From the NCBI GenBank assembly GCA_016795465.1, contig JAEUHK010000126.1, forward strand, positions 62,001 through 126,000: a DNA stretch of 64,000 bases. The letters run 5' to 3'. This DNA is from Verrucomicrobiaceae bacterium (GTDB taxonomy: Bacteria; Verrucomicrobiota; Verrucomicrobiia; Verrucomicrobiales; Verrucomicrobiaceae). Positions 16,345 to 24,631 of this stretch are shown piece after piece; the stretch's first letter is position 1, and each line of letters opens with the position of its first letter. The position numbers and the translations under genes were made by a program. A model generated the notes under the pieces. That model did not search any database. It was not told the DNA's origin and was given only the letters and a program-made list of their open reading frames with translations.

Positions 16345-17007
16345 TCACCGCTCGATCAGGCGGTAGCCGATGCCAGGCTCGTTTTGGATCTCCAGGCGGG
16401 TGCCTTCGAGCCTTTTGCGAAGGTGGTTGGCATAGACGCGGAGGTAGTTGGTCTGCTGCTCGGATTGCGGGCCCCAGACGGCGCGGAGGAGTTGCTTGAG
16501 CGTGACGACCTTGCCCGCGTGCTTCACGAGCTGGGCGAGCATGGCGTATTCGGTGGGTGTGAGCTTCAATGGCTCGCCGGAGAGCGCGGCGCTGTGGTGG
16601 GCGGGATCGAGGGCCAGCGGGCCGATCTGGAGATTTGGAGTTTCATCGCTGCTGTGACGGCGCTGGATGGCGGTGAGGCGGGCGAGGAGTTCGGCGGTGC
16701 TGAAGGGCTTGGTGACGTAGTCGTCGGCCCCGGCGTCGAAGGCGGCGAGCTTGATCGCCTCCTGGTTGCGCACGCTGAGGATCAGGACTGGCACGGGGCT
16801 CCATTCGCGGAGTCGTTTCAGCAACTCCACGCCGTCCATGTCCGGCAGGCCGAGATCGAGGATGATGACGTCGGGTTTGTGAAACACGGCGGCCTGGAGG
16901 CCTAGCGTGCCGTTTTCGGCCTCGCGGACGGTGTAGCTCTTCGCATCGAGCGCGAGTTTGAGCAGGCGTCGGATTTGGATTTCGTCGTCGATGATGAGGG
17001 CGGTCAT
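16345..17007 (-). CDS. kdpE: KdpE response regulator
   Basis: 220 residues. The receiver domain has IIDDE, the Asp in VIILDLGLPD and the Lys in VTKPF; the C-terminus is an OmpR-type winged helix ending in NEPGIGYRLIER. It is the partner of the full-length KdpD, whose stop it overlaps by 4 bases (ATGA), and it ends the kdp operon. The ribosome-binding region falls inside the palindromic repeat that encodes the KdpD tail, with no good Shine-Dalgarno sequence, so expression probably depends on translational coupling. It is expected to activate kdp and, by the shared sites, kup and the second kinase pair. Confidence 0.92.
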   Translation of the reverse strand: MTALIIDDEIQIRRLLKLALDAKSYTVREAENGTLGLQAAVFHKPDVIILDLGLPDMDGVELLKRLREWSPVPVLILSVRNQEAIKLAAFDAGADDYVTKPFSTAELLARLTAIQRRHSSDETPNLQIGPLALDPAHHSAALSGEPLKLTPTEYAMLAQLVKHAGKVVTLKQLLRAVWGPQSEQQTNYLRVYANHLRKRLEGTRLEIQNEPGIGYRLIER

Positions 17008-19685
17008 GGCGTGGAACGAACTTCCAAGTTCGTTGGCGAAGGGATGTCTTGGGGAACGAACTTGGAAGTTCGTTCTACTTCGATCACAAACTCCGCGCCG
17101 CCTTCGGGGTGGTTTCGAGCGGTAATGTCACCGCCGAGGGCCTGCACAAAGCCTCGCGCGATGGTGAGACCGAGCCCGGTGCCGCCAGCGGGTGAGCCGG
17201 GAGCGCGGCAGAACTTTTCAAAGACGGATTTCTCCATACCGGGTGGGAAACCGGGACCGTGATCGCGAAGGCTGAGTCGCAGTGTTTGATCAACCAACGC
17301 GGCGCTGATTTCGATCTCCGCGCCCTGCGGCGTGTAGATCGCCGCATTGTGCAGGATGTTGGCAAGGGCTTGCGTAAGCAGCGCGTGATCGAGTTTCACC
17401 AATGGAAGGTCATCCGGCAGATGCAGCGTCACCGGATGTGACTCCAGCGGTTTGCCGACAGCCTGACGTACAGCGGCGATGACATCGCGCACATCGCACC
17501 AATCGAGACGTGGCTGGAGCACATCGGATTCGAGCTGGGTCATGTGCAAAAGGTTGTCCACCACGCGCTGGAGACGCTGCGAGGCGGTGTTGATTTCGTC
17601 GAGGTAGGGGCCGGGCGTGCCGCTCATGCCTTCGACGGCGGCGTTGATGACAGCGATGGGGGTTTTGAGTTCGTGCGAGATGCTGTCGAGTAGCGTGCGA
17701 TGCAGTTTCTCGGAATGGGCCAGCATCTCGGCATGGCTCACGGCTTGGATGAAGTGCTCTTTTTCCAAAACGAGCGCGAGTTGCAGCGCGAAGGCCTCGA
17801 TCATCTGCCACGTGGCAAAGTCGAGCCGTTGCTCGCGATGAAACAGCACGCCGAGCACGCCTATGAGCGAGGTGGCCGTTTGCAGAGGGAACCACGTCGC
17901 GGCGGACTCGGGCAAGGTGTCGGTGTGGCGACCGGCAGCTTGTTTGTTCCCGTAAACCCAAGTTACGACGCCCCATTCTTTGGCGCTTGGCTGGAAGGTG
18001 CTCGCCGGATGCGCCACCGGCGGTAATGAGCGGTCGTTCTCGCGCACGACGAGAGCGGTGTCGGCCTGTAGCAGCTCGTTGATGGTGCGCAGAGCCTCGG
18101 CGAGACCTTTGGCGGGCTCGGCGGCGAGTGCGGCGCTTTGCGTGACACGCAGCAGCGCATCGGTTTGACGTGCGCGACGTCGCTCCGCGGCCTCGCGCAG
18201 GCGCAGACGGCTGGTGAGGCTGCCCATGCTCAGCGCGACGATGAAGAAGAGGCCGAACATGATCCAGTCCTCGGCTTTGTTGATGTAAAACGTGAACTGC
18301 GGCGGGATGAAGAAGAAGTTCCAGCACAACGCGCTGAGCGTCGCCATCAGCAAAACGGGTCCGCGACTGAAGCGCAGCGCCGCGAGCACCACCGCGATCA
18401 AAAACACCAGCGCGACGACCATGTAGCCGGTGTAGCTCACGATGCCCCAACAGACGCTCGCGATGCCAAACACGGCCACGAGCACCCAACTCACCTCGCC
18501 GAGCAATGTCGCTGAAACGGGCTCTTTCGTGCTGCGGCGAGACTTTTCCGCCGAAGGGAGCGGACGCACGACGCACACGTCGATGTCGCCGCTGCCGAGA
18601 ATGAGCCGGTCGGCGAGGGATTTTCGCCACAGCGATGGTTTGTCCGGTTTGCCAACGACGATCTGCGTCACGTTGCGCTCGCGAGCGACTCGCAGCAGCA
18701 CCTCGGAGATATTTTCCCCGGTGACGGAAACAACCTCGCCGCCGAGTTTGCGAGCGAGTGCGAGTGAGTTTGAGAGTCGCTGTTGTTCGTCACTGGTCAG
18801 TTCGGTGAGTCCTTGCACCCAAACGACGATCCAAGGGCAGTTCAAGCGTGTGGCAGCACGACGTGTCCAGCGGATGAGGCTTTCCGCATACGGACTCGGC
18901 CCCACGCCGACCATGAGACGTGCGTTGGTCTTCCACGGGCTGCTCACGCGTTTGGCGCGGCGGATGTCTTCCAAATCGCGATCCACCTGCTCGGCGGTGA
19001 ATCGCAGCGCGAGCTCACGAAGCGCGGTGAGATTTCCCTCTTTGAAAAAGCCGCTCACCGCCTGTTCAGCTCGCTCGCCGAGATACACTTTGCCGTCCGC
19101 CATGCGCTCCAGCAGCTTTTCGACGCTGAGGTCGATGAGCTGGATCTCATGCGCGACATCGAGGATCGAATCCGGCACGGTCTCCTGCATCGCGACACCG
19201 CTGATCTGCCGCACGATGTCCACCTGGCTCTCGATGTGCTGGACGTTGAGAGTCGTGTAAACGTCGATGCCTGCGTCGATCAGCTCCAGCACGTCCTGGT
19301 AGCGTTTCGCGTGGCGCGAGCCGGGTGCGTTGGTGTGGGCCAGCTCATCGACCAGCACGAGTTGGGGCTTCTGCGCGAGCACCGCGTCGATGTCGAACTC
19401 CTCCAGCGTGAAGCCGCGATGTTCGAGCTTTTTGCGCGGCAGAGTGCGCATGCCTTCGAGCAACGCGGCGGTTTCCGAGCGTCCATGTGTCTCGATGATG
19501 CCTGCGAGCACATCGACGCCTTCTTTGACACGCTGGCGGGCGGTTTGCAGCATCGCGTAGGTCTTCCCCACGCCGGGACACATGCCGAGGAAGATGTGAA
19601 GCTTGCCGGATTTCGACTTCACATCCTCCAGACGCATCTGCGCGAGCAGAGCGTCGGGATCGGGGCGTGTGTCGTCGGCGTTCAC
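17004..19685 (-). CDS. kdpD: Full-length KdpD sensor kinase
   Basis: 893 residues from a GTG start. In order: N-terminal KdpD domain with Walker A (GMCPGVGKTYAML), USP domain (about 245-370), the four-helix DUF4118 membrane module, a GAF-like region, HisKA with SHELKTPIAVINAAV, and HATPase with GTGLGLTIARGF. It senses low potassium or osmotic stress and controls KdpE. Its usual end, GGAEFVIEVE, is followed by a further 22 residues encoded by a pair of 20-base palindromes (17015-17074), which looks like a repeat insertion that kept the frame and the 4-base overlap with kdpE. It lies 11 bases after kdpC. Confidence 0.95.
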   Translation of the reverse strand: MNADDTRPDPDALLAQMRLEDVKSKSGKLHIFLGMCPGVGKTYAMLQTARQRVKEGVDVLAGIIETHGRSETAALLEGMRTLPRKKLEHRGFTLEEFDIDAVLAQKPQLVLVDELAHTNAPGSRHAKRYQDVLELIDAGIDVYTTLNVQHIESQVDIVRQISGVAMQETVPDSILDVAHEIQLIDLSVEKLLERMADGKVYLGERAEQAVSGFFKEGNLTALRELALRFTAEQVDRDLEDIRRAKRVSSPWKTNARLMVGVGPSPYAESLIRWTRRAATRLNCPWIVVWVQGLTELTSDEQQRLSNSLALARKLGGEVVSVTGENISEVLLRVARERNVTQIVVGKPDKPSLWRKSLADRLILGSGDIDVCVVRPLPSAEKSRRSTKEPVSATLLGEVSWVLVAVFGIASVCWGIVSYTGYMVVALVFLIAVVLAALRFSRGPVLLMATLSALCWNFFFIPPQFTFYINKAEDWIMFGLFFIVALSMGSLTSRLRLREAAERRRARQTDALLRVTQSAALAAEPAKGLAEALRTINELLQADTALVVRENDRSLPPVAHPASTFQPSAKEWGVVTWVYGNKQAAGRHTDTLPESAATWFPLQTATSLIGVLGVLFHREQRLDFATWQMIEAFALQLALVLEKEHFIQAVSHAEMLAHSEKLHRTLLDSISHELKTPIAVINAAVEGMSGTPGPYLDEINTASQRLQRVVDNLLHMTQLESDVLQPRLDWCDVRDVIAAVRQAVGKPLESHPVTLHLPDDLPLVKLDHALLTQALANILHNAAIYTPQGAEIEISAALVDQTLRLSLRDHGPGFPPGMEKSVFEKFCRAPGSPAGGTGLGLTIARGFVQALGGDITARNHPEGGAEFVIEVERTSKFVPQDIPSPTNLEVRSTP
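17015..17074. repeat. Paired 20-base palindromes inside the 3' end of kdpD
   Basis: AACGAACTTCCAAGTTCGTT (17015-17034) and AACGAACTTGGAAGTTCGTT (17055-17074) each have 9-base arms around CC or GG. They are exact reverse complements of each other, separated by 20 bases. They encode the extra C-terminal residues of KdpD and reach almost to the kdpE start. A small dispersed palindromic repeat is the likeliest explanation. Confidence 0.8.
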
Positions 19686-19696
19686 GGCTGGGAGGA

Positions 19697-20281
19697 TTAC
19701 TTCAGAGCATCCAGCGCAAGATTCAACTTCAGCACGTTCACGCCCGTTTCGCCCAAAATGCCGAGGTCGGGCTTCGTGGTATTTGAGGCAATGAGTTCCT
19801 TCACTTTCTCGATGCTGAGGTTGCGTGCCTTGGCGACGCGGGCGGTTTGCAGCTCCGCGTTCTTTGGGCTGATGTGCGGATCAAGGCCGCTGCCGGAAGC
19901 GGTGACGGCGTTGGCGGGCACCGGAGCATCAGCGGCGAGGCTGTTGAGGGTGCGATAGGCAGCGATGCGTTCTTTGATCGTATCGTGGAGCTTTTGAGAG
20001 GTTGGACCGAGATTGCTGCCGCTGGAGTTGGCGGCGTCGTGACCACTTCCAGCGGCGCTGGGGCGCGGGTGGAAGTAGTTCTCGGCGGCGAAGTTCTGGC
20101 TGAGCAATTCGGAGCCTCGCACGGTGCCGTCCTTGTCGGTGATGAGGCTGCCATTGGCTTTGTCTTTGAAAGCTGACTGCGCCACGGTGGTGATGAGCAG
20201 CGGATAAGCACCGCAAGTAACGGCCGCGAGCACGAGCGTAGCCATGATGGCAGGGCGAAGTTCAAAAAAGAGGGCTTTCAT
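19697..20281 (-). CDS. kdpC: Potassium-transporting ATPase subunit C
   Basis: 194 residues with the usual KdpC plan: one N-terminal membrane helix (AIMATLVLAAVTCGAYPLLITTVAQ) and a soluble external domain with GSELLSQNFAAENYFHPRPSA and SGSGLDPHISP, both characteristic of the family. KdpC assists potassium binding and complex stability in the KdpFABC pump. It starts 3 bases after the kdpB stop and is followed by kdpD 11 bases later. Confidence 0.96.
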   Translation of the reverse strand: MKALFFELRPAIMATLVLAAVTCGAYPLLITTVAQSAFKDKANGSLITDKDGTVRGSELLSQNFAAENYFHPRPSAAGSGHDAANSSGSNLGPTSQKLHDTIKERIAAYRTLNSLAADAPVPANAVTASGSGLDPHISPKNAELQTARVAKARNLSIEKVKELIASNTTKPDLGILGETGVNVLKLNLALDALK

Positions 20282-20284
20282 GGA

Positions 20285-22306
20285 TTAGGCGAGGTGAAGG
20301 GTGGTGATGAGCACATCGACGAGCTTGATGCCCACGAAGGGCACCAAGACACCGCCGAGGCCGTAGATGAGCAGGTTGCGTTGGAGCACTGCGGCGGCAC
20401 CCATGGGCTTGTAGGGCACGCCTTTGAGGGCGAGCGGGATGAGAGCGATGATGATGAGCGCGTTGAAGATGACAGCGCTCAAAATGGCGCTCTGCGGGCT
20501 GGCGAGGCGCATGAGGTTCAGCGGCGCGATGGCGGGAAAGGTCGCCATGAGCATCGCAGGGATGATGGCGAAGTATTTGGCGATGTCGTTGGCGATGCTG
20601 AACGTAGTGAGCGAGCCGCGTGTCATGAGGAGCTGCTTCCCGATTTCGACAATCTCAATGAGCTTCGTGGGATTGCTGTCGAGATCGACCATGTTGCCAG
20701 CTTCTCGCGCGGCCTGCGTGCCGGTGTTCATGGCGACGCCGACGTCGGCTTGCGCCAAAGCGGGGGCGTCATTGGTGCCGTCGCCGGTCATGGCGACGAG
20801 ATGGCCCTCGGCCTGCTCGGCACGGATGCGGCGCAGTTTGTCCTCAGGCGTGGCCTGGGCCATGAAATCATCGACACCGGCCTCGGCGGCGATGGCGGCA
20901 GCGGTCATGGGATTGTCGCCGGTGATCATGACGGTGCGGATGCCCATTTTGCGAAGCTGGGCAAAGCGCTCCTTGATGCCGCCTTTGACGACGTCTTTGA
21001 GCTCCACGACACCGAGCACGCGATTTCCCTCCGCGACGACGAGCGGCGTGCGTCCGGCACGCGACGCGGCTTCGACGGTTTTCGTGATTTCAGCCGGATA
21101 GTGACCTCCGAGGGCCTCGACATGCGCTTTCATCGACTCCGCCGCGCCTTTGCGAATGCTGCGGCCTTCGAGATCGACACCGCTCATGCGTGTCTGAGCC
21201 GTGAAGGGCACAAACGTGGGGTGGGGAGCCGCGAGATCGCGTCCACGGAGGTTGAAGCGTTCTTTGGCCAAAACGACGATGCTGCGGCCTTCCGGTGTTT
21301 CATCGGCGAGCGACGCGAGTTGCGCCGCATCGGCGAGTTGCTGCTCGGTGATGCCGGGCGCGGGACGGAAGTCGGAGGCCATGCGGTTGCCGATGGTGAT
21401 AGTGCCGGTTTTGTCCAAGAGCAGCACATCGATGTCGCCAGCAGCTTCGACGGCACGGCCGGAGGTGGCCATCACATTGCGACGGATGAGCCGGTCAATG
21501 CCGCTGATGCCGATGGCGCTGAGCAAACCGCCAATCGTGGTCGGGATGAGGCACACGAGCAGCGCGACGAGCACCGGCGTGGTGAAGGTGACACCTGAGT
21601 AGATGCCAAAGGGCTTCAGCGTGATCGTGACGAGCAAAAAGATGAGCGTCATCGCTGACAGCAGGATGGTGAGCGCGATCTCGTTCGGCGTTTTTTGGCG
21701 TTTCGCGCCCTCGACCATCGAGATCATGCGATCAAGAAAGGTGTTTCCTTTTTCGGAGGTGATGCGGATCACGATGCGGTCGCTGATGACCTTCGTGCCG
21801 CCAGTGACGGCGCTGCGATCACCGCCGCTCTCGCGAATGACGGGCGCAGATTCGCCGGTGATGGCCGCTTCATCGACGCTGGCGATGCCTTCGATGACCT
21901 CGCCATCGGCAGGAATGATGTCACCGGCTTCACAGACGACGAGATCGCCTTTTTCGAGCGCGGGAGCTGGCACGGCGATTTCCTGGCCGTTCTTGAGGCG
22001 GCGGGCCATCGTGTCCTTGCGCGCCTTGCGCAGCGAATCGGCCTGAGCCTTGCCACGGCCCTCGGCGACAGCTTCGGCGTAGTTCGCAAAAAGCACGGTG
22101 AACCACAGCCAGATGGAAAGCTGGGTGATAAAGCCTTGATCAGCCTTGCTGGTGAAGATGCTCACGGTGGTGAGCGCCGCGCCGACGAGGGTGACGAACA
22201 TGACGGGGTTCTTCACCATCAGGCGCGGATCGAGCTTCTGAAACGCGCCGCCAATGGCGGGCATGAGGATCGAAGCATCAAAGAGAGAAGTGGGTTTGTG
22301 GGACAT
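20285..22306 (-). CDS. kdpB: Potassium-transporting P-type ATPase subunit B
   Basis: 673 residues, normal length. The phosphorylation motif DKTGTIT, the actuator-loop TGES (ITGESAPV) and the hinge MTGDGTNDAPALAQADVGVAMN are all present and intact, with the expected membrane helices. It hydrolyses ATP to drive potassium uptake through KdpA. It lies 21 bases after kdpA and 3 bases before kdpC within the kdp operon. Confidence 0.97.
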   Translation of the reverse strand: MSHKPTSLFDASILMPAIGGAFQKLDPRLMVKNPVMFVTLVGAALTTVSIFTSKADQGFITQLSIWLWFTVLFANYAEAVAEGRGKAQADSLRKARKDTMARRLKNGQEIAVPAPALEKGDLVVCEAGDIIPADGEVIEGIASVDEAAITGESAPVIRESGGDRSAVTGGTKVISDRIVIRITSEKGNTFLDRMISMVEGAKRQKTPNEIALTILLSAMTLIFLLVTITLKPFGIYSGVTFTTPVLVALLVCLIPTTIGGLLSAIGISGIDRLIRRNVMATSGRAVEAAGDIDVLLLDKTGTITIGNRMASDFRPAPGITEQQLADAAQLASLADETPEGRSIVVLAKERFNLRGRDLAAPHPTFVPFTAQTRMSGVDLEGRSIRKGAAESMKAHVEALGGHYPAEITKTVEAASRAGRTPLVVAEGNRVLGVVELKDVVKGGIKERFAQLRKMGIRTVMITGDNPMTAAAIAAEAGVDDFMAQATPEDKLRRIRAEQAEGHLVAMTGDGTNDAPALAQADVGVAMNTGTQAAREAGNMVDLDSNPTKLIEIVEIGKQLLMTRGSLTTFSIANDIAKYFAIIPAMLMATFPAIAPLNLMRLASPQSAILSAVIFNALIIIALIPLALKGVPYKPMGAAAVLQRNLLIYGLGGVLVPFVGIKLVDVLITTLHLA

Positions 22307-22327
22307 GAACGTGAGGAAAAAATGGTT

Positions 22328-24040
22328 TTAGAACAGGCCGCCTTTGCCCATCAGGAAGTGCTCAACGATGGGCCCCAGGGCGAGGGCGGGCAGGAAGTTC
22401 AAAGCACCCACAAGCAGCACGATGCCGATCAGCAGCACGGTGAAGGTCGCGCCATTCACCGGGAAGGTGCCCGCGCTCGGCGGCACAGTTTGCTTGCCAG
22501 CGAGTGATCCGGCGAGCGCCATGATCGGCACGATCATGAGGAAGCGACCGATGAGCATCGCGAGGCCGAGCGTGGTGTTATACCAAGGCGTGTTCGCGGT
22601 GAGGCCGGCGAAGGCGCTGCCATTGTTGCCCGTGGCAGAGCTGTAGGCGTAAAGCATCTCGCTGAAGCCGTGCGGGCCGTTGTTGTTGAGGCCTGCGACG
22701 CCCCAATCGCTCACGCAAGCCCACGCGGTGAAGCCGAGGATGCTCGCGGTGAGCACGAGCAGCGTGAGCATAGCCAGCTTCACCTCCTTGGCCTGGATCT
22801 TCTTGCCGAGATACTCCGGCGTGCGGCCCACCATGAGCCCCGCGATGAACACGGCGAGAATCACGAACACGAGCATACCATACAACCCCGCGCCGACACC
22901 GCCGATGACGACTTCACCCAGCTCGATCATGAACAGCGGAACGAGTCCACCGATGGGCGTGAACGAATCATGCATCGAGTTCACCGCGCCACACGACGCG
23001 GCGGTGGTGATGGTGGCAAAGAGGGAGGAGTTGAAGACGCCGAAGCGCACCTCCTTGCCCTCCATGTTGCCATCAGCCACAGCAATGCCGAGCTGCTGAT
23101 GAATGGGATTGCCTGCGGCTTCAAAGTGCGCGCAAACGAGAACGCCGCCGACAAACAGCACCATCATCGCCGCCCACACGGCCCAGCCGTGGCCTTGGTT
23201 TTTCACCATGCGGCCAAGATAGTAGGTGAGTCCGCTGCCGATGCTGAAAATGGAGAGCATCTGGATGAAGTTCGACAGCGGCGTCGGATTTTCGAAGGGA
23301 TGCGCCGCGTTCGCGTTCACAAAGCCACCGCCATTGGTGCCGAGCATCTTGATGGCGACTTGCGAGGCCATCGGCCCCTGCGCGATGACCTGCTCCGCGC
23401 CTTCCAGCGTCTTCGCCTTGGTGTAGGGATCAAAGTTTTGAATCATGCCCTGCGAAACGAGGAAGATCGCAAAGACGATGCAGATGGGCAGCAGGAGGTA
23501 GTAAGTGACGCGAACGAGGTCAGCCCAGAAGTTGCCGAGCGTCTTCGCAGAGCTTCGAGCAATGCCCCGCACCAACGCGGCGGCAATACCGATACCAACA
23601 GCAGCAGAGACAAAGTTGTGAAACGTCAGCCCCACCATCTGCGAGAAGTAGCTCATGGTGCTTTCTCCGCCGTAGCTCTGCCAGTTGGTGTTCGTGGTGA
23701 AACTCACCGCCGTATTGAAAGCCAGATGATGACTCAATCCGGGCAAGCTCTGCGGATTCCAAGGCAGCAGGTCCTGCAAACGCAGGATCGCATAGGTGAA
23801 CACCACGCCGACCAAACTGAATGCCAGCATGGCGAAGGTGTATTGCTTCCAGCCCTGCTCGCTCTGCGGATCGGTGCCGAGCAGCTTGTAGGTCAGCTTT
23901 TCGACCGGCTTGACCACCGGATCGAGCCAGGTGCGCCCGTTGGTGTCGAGCACCTGCATGAGGTAGAGGCCCATCGGCTTCGTGATGAGTGTGAGAAGCC
24001 CGAGGTAGAGAGCAAATTGAAGCCAGTCGTTGATTTGCAT
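22328..24040 (-). CDS. kdpA: Potassium-transporting ATPase subunit A
   Basis: 570 residues, the channel-like subunit of the Kdp pump, related to KtrB/TrkH. The selectivity-filter region TNGGGFVNANAAHPFENPTP and other family glycine turns (TNTNWQSYGGE, SCGAVNSMHDSF) are clear, with about ten hydrophobic segments. It starts 9 bases after kdpF. Nothing suggests loss of function. Confidence 0.97.
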   Translation of the reverse strand: MQINDWLQFALYLGLLTLITKPMGLYLMQVLDTNGRTWLDPVVKPVEKLTYKLLGTDPQSEQGWKQYTFAMLAFSLVGVVFTYAILRLQDLLPWNPQSLPGLSHHLAFNTAVSFTTNTNWQSYGGESTMSYFSQMVGLTFHNFVSAAVGIGIAAALVRGIARSSAKTLGNFWADLVRVTYYLLLPICIVFAIFLVSQGMIQNFDPYTKAKTLEGAEQVIAQGPMASQVAIKMLGTNGGGFVNANAAHPFENPTPLSNFIQMLSIFSIGSGLTYYLGRMVKNQGHGWAVWAAMMVLFVGGVLVCAHFEAAGNPIHQQLGIAVADGNMEGKEVRFGVFNSSLFATITTAASCGAVNSMHDSFTPIGGLVPLFMIELGEVVIGGVGAGLYGMLVFVILAVFIAGLMVGRTPEYLGKKIQAKEVKLAMLTLLVLTASILGFTAWACVSDWGVAGLNNNGPHGFSEMLYAYSSATGNNGSAFAGLTANTPWYNTTLGLAMLIGRFLMIVPIMALAGSLAGKQTVPPSAGTFPVNGATFTVLLIGIVLLVGALNFLPALALGPIVEHFLMGKGGLF

Positions 24041-24049
24041 GGCGGTAGA

Positions 24050-24133
24050 TTAGAATTTTTCAGGACGCAGCATCGCCACCGTGAGGTAGGCGAGCAGGGC
24101 GAGGGCAATCAGCCCGACGAGGAGGGTTTCCAT
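24050..24133 (-). CDS. kdpF: KdpF small subunit
   Basis: A 27-residue peptide beginning METLLVGLIALALLAYL and ending RPEKF: one membrane helix with the short charged tail typical of KdpF, which stabilises the KdpABC complex. It starts 13 bases after another small membrane peptide gene and ends 9 bases before kdpA. Length, position and the LRPEKF ending make the call fairly secure. Confidence 0.88.
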   Translation of the reverse strand: METLLVGLIALALLAYLTVAMLRPEKF

Positions 24134-24146
24134 GGCGGCGGTCGGG

Positions 24147-24230
24147 TTAGAGAGTTTCGCAGCCGTGGATATAGAGCCCGGCGAGGACGAAAAAGACGGC
24201 GGCGATGCTGAGGTAGAGGATGTCGTTCAT
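24147..24230 (-). CDS. 27-residue membrane peptide at the head of the kdp operon
   Basis: A short open frame, MNDILYLSIAAVFFVLAGLY and then IHGCETL, predicting one membrane helix with a Cys-containing tail. It is the first gene after the KdpE-type promoter (58 bases from box to ATG) and lies 13 bases before kdpF. From general knowledge, similar peptides of unknown function occur beside kdpF in other bacteria; I could not check this. It may be an accessory subunit. The same length as KdpF and tight spacing argue against chance. Confidence 0.65.
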   Translation of the reverse strand: MNDILYLSIAAVFFVLAGLYIHGCETL

Positions 24231-24266
24231 GACGACCTCAGCCTCTGCGCTGAAGCGGCGAAGCGT

Positions 24267-24305
24267 GAGTTAAAAGCTCGCTGCGAGGCGTCAAAAAGGT
24301 GTTAA
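24267..24305 (-). promoter_or_regulatory. KdpE-type box and promoter of the kdp operon
   Basis: Minus-strand box TTAACACCTTTTTGACGC (24305-24288). TTGACG in it is followed after 16 bases by TAACTC (24272-24267). The first start codon (24230) is 57 bases from the box. This geometry is shared with the sites before kup and before the short kinase. Confidence 0.72.
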
Positions 24306-24315
24306 AACACCAGCC

Positions 24316-24606
24316 TTAGTCGTTCAGTGACGCGATCTGTCCCCTGAGGTAACCAGCGGGTGGCTGGTCTAGTGGCACTTGATTCAGCCAACGAACAGCC
24401 TGCATGACAAGGCGGTCTTCGACGCCGGCATGTTGCGAGAGCTGCCGGGCGAGGTCGCACCACTTTTGACGCTGCCGAAGACGGCGGCTGACAAGCACAC
24501 GAGCCACGACGCGAGAGAGGCGGTAGTAGGCATCTCCAGGCCCGCGTTCCGCGAATGCCACGAGCCGCTCGGCAAGCGAGGTGGCGGATATGGCTGCGGA
24601 GTTCAT
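24316..24606 (-). CDS. Small protein of unknown function between kup and kdp
   Basis: 96 residues from the ATG at 24606 (an in-frame TTG at 24642 would overlap kup). The protein is basic and helical, with no membrane segment and no motif I recognise (ERLVAFAERGPGDAYYRLSRVVAR, then LNQVPLDQPPAGYLRGQIAS). It begins 25 bases after the kup stop on the same strand and ends just before the kdp promoter, so it may be cotranscribed with kup. There is no clear ribosome-binding site. It could be a chance frame. Confidence 0.5.
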   Translation of the reverse strand: MNSAAISATSLAERLVAFAERGPGDAYYRLSRVVARVLVSRRLRQRQKWCDLARQLSQHAGVEDRLVMQAVRWLNQVPLDQPPAGYLRGQIASLND

Positions 24607-24631
24607 GGCCGCAGTGATAACGGCGGCAGGT

